Source: Ktedonobacter robiniae (lineage in GTDB: Bacteria > Chloroflexota > Ktedonobacteria > Ktedonobacterales > Ktedonobacteraceae). Taken from it: 64,000 bases of DNA. The stretch lies in assembly GCF_016587375.1 (NCBI RefSeq), contig NZ_BNJG01000001.1:4222001-4286000 (forward strand). Reading direction: 5' to 3'. The position numbers were made by a program, and so were the translations under genes. Below are positions 61,450-64,000 of the stretch, one piece after another (position 1 is the first letter of the stretch; the number at the start of each line of letters is the position of its first letter). The notes beneath the pieces were generated by a model. It ran no database searches and was not told the origin of the DNA. It worked only from the letters and a program-made list of their open reading frames with translations.

Positions 61450-61813
61450 TATCTAAAATGCTACTGATTCTTTGGAGTGGGGAGGTTTCATTTTTGTTTC
61501 ACGAGTTTGAGTATTTTTGGCCATTTCGCTAAATTTGCTTTAAACTTGTTTTGTATGTAGTTCATAGCTAATCGGTTTTTATTTAGTAAAAAGTTTAATC
61601 TCTTATTCTGTTAAGTGTGTAATACTTGATAATTCTGTATCATCTGTGTGTATTTTGCTTTTTGGCATCATTATGCTGGAATGGCGATATGAGATAAGCG
61701 TGGAGGAGTGATACTTATCTATGGGAGAATGCGTTTGTACATTTAAGATGGGAGAGCGGTGGATATAATTACAGAGATATAAAGAACGTAAAAAATATAG
61801 GATGCATTAATGT
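61450..61813. other. AT-rich gene-free stretch
   Basis: No gene seen; strongly AT-rich compared with its surroundings, so it probably contains the promoters of the desaturase (minus) and of the murJ side (plus), but no pair of hexamers stands out. Confidence 0.4.
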
Positions 61814-61966
61814 ATGGAGAAGGATCAGGGATACCAGGAAGAGGAGCCACAGGAATCCTATAACGATGGGGGGACGCTTGCAACCCATCCAGCGTATGCT
61901 CATCCGTTTGCGCCTGGCATGGTTATAATGGACCAGGCGTATAAGTATCTTGTCTCATCAGAGTAG
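61814..61966 (+). CDS. possible small protein, 50 aa
   Basis: ATG 61814 to TAG 61966; acidic, Glu/Gln/Pro/Tyr-rich N-terminus and a more hydrophobic end (HPFAPGMVIMDQAYKYLV). The ribosome site is poor (AGGA 11 bases off). It lies 117 bp upstream of murJ on the same strand. It could be a leader peptide or a chance frame. Confidence 0.3.
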   Translation: MEKDQGYQEEEPQESYNDGGTLATHPAYAHPFAPGMVIMDQAYKYLVSSE

Positions 61967-62083
61967 TCAGAAAGTGGTGAGTGTGGTATGCTGAACCAAC
62001 AATACTGTACAATAATACATAGTAGAGACTCTGTAGAGATACAGTGCCAAGCTCGGAAACAGAGCCATTAATAGTAGAGTTTA

Positions 62084-64000
62084 ATGACTGTGGAAAATCA
62101 AGGACAGCAACCATCACAACCAGTGCAGGGATCGTCTGAGCAGCAGGGGAATGGGTTTTATGGGTGGCAGTACGACCAGGACAACACTGAGATTGCGGGA
62201 CCCAGGCCACCGGCGGCACCTTTGCCTCCGCGCCAGTTCGCCCCGCCATCGCAGGGTGGTCTGCCACCGTCCCAGGGAGGGATACCAACTTATCCCGAGC
62301 CCCAATCGTCGCCACAGGCATATATCCCGCATAGCTTACAGCAGCCACCAGGTGCCTATCCACCTCCCGGGCCATACCAGGAGCAGTACGTGGATATGGG
62401 CTCCACTTTGAGCTATGGTCAGGGTATGGAGTATCAGTATTTTGATGCCCCACAGCCCTCGCAGCCTATTGCTCAGTTGCGCCAGGAGCGTTTGCAGCAG
62501 TTGCGTGAAGAGCGCATGCGGCGTCAGCAGAGGCGTATGAAGGCTGATGTCACAACCATTATTCCCTGGCGTAGAAACCCACCCAGGCCTACACCTCCAC
62601 CGATACCGGGCAGTAGGCCTTCGTTCCCTGATGCGCCGCTTCCTTCGGGGAATAACTATTCGTCCGTTCAGGCTGGCCCTATCGCGCCTCCCCATTCTCC
62701 GCTTTCGCTTCCTGGACGTGAGGAGACCGGGCGGAAGAGTGGGCTATTGGGAATCTCACAGAAGCTGAAGACAGCGGGCACTTCGGCACAAGATACGGGA
62801 ATGATCCAGAAGGCAGCCATTGGGCGCGCGACGATGATCCTGACCGTCGCTTTTGTGGGCAGTCGTGTACTGGGTCTCCTGCGTACTTCTATGTTCGCGT
62901 TTGTGTTTGGTGCGAGCAACGTCTCAGACGCTTACCTACAGGCCTTTCTTATCCCGGACTTAATCTTTAATGTTGTCGCGGGTGGCGCTCTGAGCTCGGC
63001 CTTTATCCCCGTGTTTACCAAGCATATGGTCGCGGAGAATGATGAGAAGACGGCATGGCATATTGCTAGCTCGGCTCTGAATCTGGCTATTCTGGGCATG
63101 GTGATTCTGGCTGGTCTTGCTATCCTTTTTGCTCCGGGCCTGGTGCCACTGTACAACCAGGGGGATGCCGCGCATCTCGCCCTGATTACCTCGTTGACGC
63201 GCATCATGCTCCTGCAATCGATTGCGCTTGGGGCGGGTGTGATTACGACCTCGGTCTTGAATGCACGCCAGAACTTCCGTATCCCCGCGATTGGTACAGT
63301 ATTGTATAACGTGGGACTGATCGCCGGTCTGTTGCCTGGTTTACTCCTGGCCTTCCTGGGGAAGCGCAATGATACCTTCGCCATTTATTGTGCGACCTGG
63401 GGCGTTGTCATTGGCGCGGTCTTGCAGGTAGGTATTCAGGTGCCAGCCATCTTTAAGGTGGGTATGCAGTACTCTCCTAAAGCGCTTGATTGGCGAAATC
63501 CGAGCATTATTCAGATCGCGCGCCAGATGGTGCCACGTATCGTCAACGCCTCGATGCTGAGCTTTACCACCTTTGTAGACCGTAGCTTGATTGGTCTGCT
63601 CGCGGTAGGTATTGTCGCGGCCAATGCCAGGGGTGGCACAGATGGCCTGATCTCGCTGTACTATCAATCGATGCAGTTGATGCTGTTGCCATTGGGTGTC
63701 TTTGGTATGTCGGTGGCGACCGCGGCCTTCCCGACGCTGGCTGAGAATTTTGTGAAGGGACGCCTGGACCGTGTGCGTAACACGATTATGGAGACGCTGC
63801 GGGGTATTCTCTATATGTCGATTCCCTCGAGCGTGGGCCTGATCGTGATTGGTTTCCCCATCATTCAGGTACTCCTGCAACATGGTCGCTTTAACCTGGA
63901 GGCGGCACAGACCATGACAATCCCGCTGGCCTTCTTTGCCTTTGGCCTGGCGGGCCTGGCGGCTGTAGAGATCCTGACGCGCTCGTTCTACGCCTTACGT
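62084..64000 (+). CDS. murJ: MurJ/MviN-type lipid II flippase with long N-terminal extension (partial)
   Basis: Open from ATG 62084 to the right edge (639 codons visible). The first ~240 residues are Pro/Gln-rich, disordered and Arg-rich toward the end (QERLQQLREERMRRQQRR), not part of usual MurJ. From ~244 the MOP-superfamily membrane domain begins: GRATMILTVAFVGSRVLGLLR, then DAYLQAFLIPDLIFNVVAGGALSSAFIPVF, the standard MurJ opening, and further helices to the edge. MurJ flips the peptidoglycan precursor lipid II across the membrane. The extension may dock cell-wall or division proteins (inference). The ribosome site is weak. Confidence 0.9.
   Translation, partial: MTVENQGQQPSQPVQGSSEQQGNGFYGWQYDQDNTEIAGPRPPAAPLPPRQFAPPSQGGLPPSQGGIPTYPEPQSSPQAYIPHSLQQPPGAYPPPGPYQEQYVDMGSTLSYGQGMEYQYFDAPQPSQPIAQLRQERLQQLREERMRRQQRRMKADVTTIIPWRRNPPRPTPPPIPGSRPSFPDAPLPSGNNYSSVQAGPIAPPHSPLSLPGREETGRKSGLLGISQKLKTAGTSAQDTGMIQKAAIGRATMILTVAFVGSRVLGLLRTSMFAFVFGASNVSDAYLQAFLIPDLIFNVVAGGALSSAFIPVFTKHMVAENDEKTAWHIASSALNLAILGMVILAGLAILFAPGLVPLYNQGDAAHLALITSLTRIMLLQSIALGAGVITTSVLNARQNFRIPAIGTVLYNVGLIAGLLPGLLLAFLGKRNDTFAIYCATWGVVIGAVLQVGIQVPAIFKVGMQYSPKALDWRNPSIIQIARQMVPRIVNASMLSFTTFVDRSLIGLLAVGIVAANARGGTDGLISLYYQSMQLMLLPLGVFGMSVATAAFPTLAENFVKGRLDRVRNTIMETLRGILYMSIPSSVGLIVIGFPIIQVLLQHGRFNLEAAQTMTIPLAFFAFGLAGLAAVEILTRSFYALR

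Overview
The window looks like chromosome from a Ktedonobacteria-type member of the Chloroflexota. This is an inference from gene content: FHA-ABC transporters, BTAD regulators, many small lineage-specific proteins, zinc-ribbon/PQ-rich proteins, TPR plus roadblock proteins, and an unusually large number of long perfect intergenic palindromes. No rRNA, tRNA, CRISPR array or transposase was seen. Two genes run off the ends: a SUV3-like helicase on the left and murJ on the right.

Layout. 1-8.5 kb is an accessory-looking, GC-rich stretch: SUV3-like helicase, two unrecognised proteins, about 1 kb without a convincing gene but full of stable hairpins (candidate large structured RNA), a 75-residue protein, radC, a MIG-type mismatch glycosylase convergent with radC, a receiver domain lacking its phospho-acceptor Asp, and a BTAD regulator. 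9-13 kb holds an FHA-FHA-ABC transporter, an L,D-transpeptidase and a Nudix hydrolase. 13.1-16.5 kb is a xylose-type ABC sugar operon (binding protein, ATPase, permease). 16.8-21.9 kb is a lactose/cellobiose-type PTS (EIIC, EIIB) with a LevR-like enhancer-binding regulator; in front of EIIB is a canonical-looking sigma-54 promoter with an adjacent 9-bp inverted repeat. 22-29 kb carries YtxH, CoiA-like, a duplicated retropepsin-like protease, a Gly/Trp-rich secreted protein, a RecA-like ATPase and an amidohydrolase. 29-41 kb: Nudix, GH42 beta-galactosidase, fused E1 alpha/beta dehydrogenase, zinc-ribbon protein, M16 peptidase (frameshifted), a 1101-residue TPR protein and a roadblock protein. 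41-48 kb: ndk, isochorismatase-like, CPBP protease, nicotinate phosphoribosyltransferase, transglycosylase-like protein and a 57-residue membrane protein. 48-64 kb: CrtI-like desaturase, alpha/beta hydrolase (frameshifted), coiled-coil membrane protein, zwf (frameshifted), pepF, a glycosyltransferase with a CysRS-like N-terminus, mannose-1-phosphate guanylyltransferase, acyl-lipid desaturase and murJ.

Three things stand out. (1) Several families of intergenic repeats, above all a composite element: a short hairpin whose stem changes compensatorily between copies, directly followed by a long copy-specific perfect palindrome. (2) Candidate structured RNAs at 3.66-4.64, 50.25, 52.76 and 61.37 kb. 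(3) Three genes that each appear to have lost one base in a C or G run, giving -1 frameshifts near their ends or middle; sequencing error is the simplest explanation, but recoding cannot be excluded from sequence alone.
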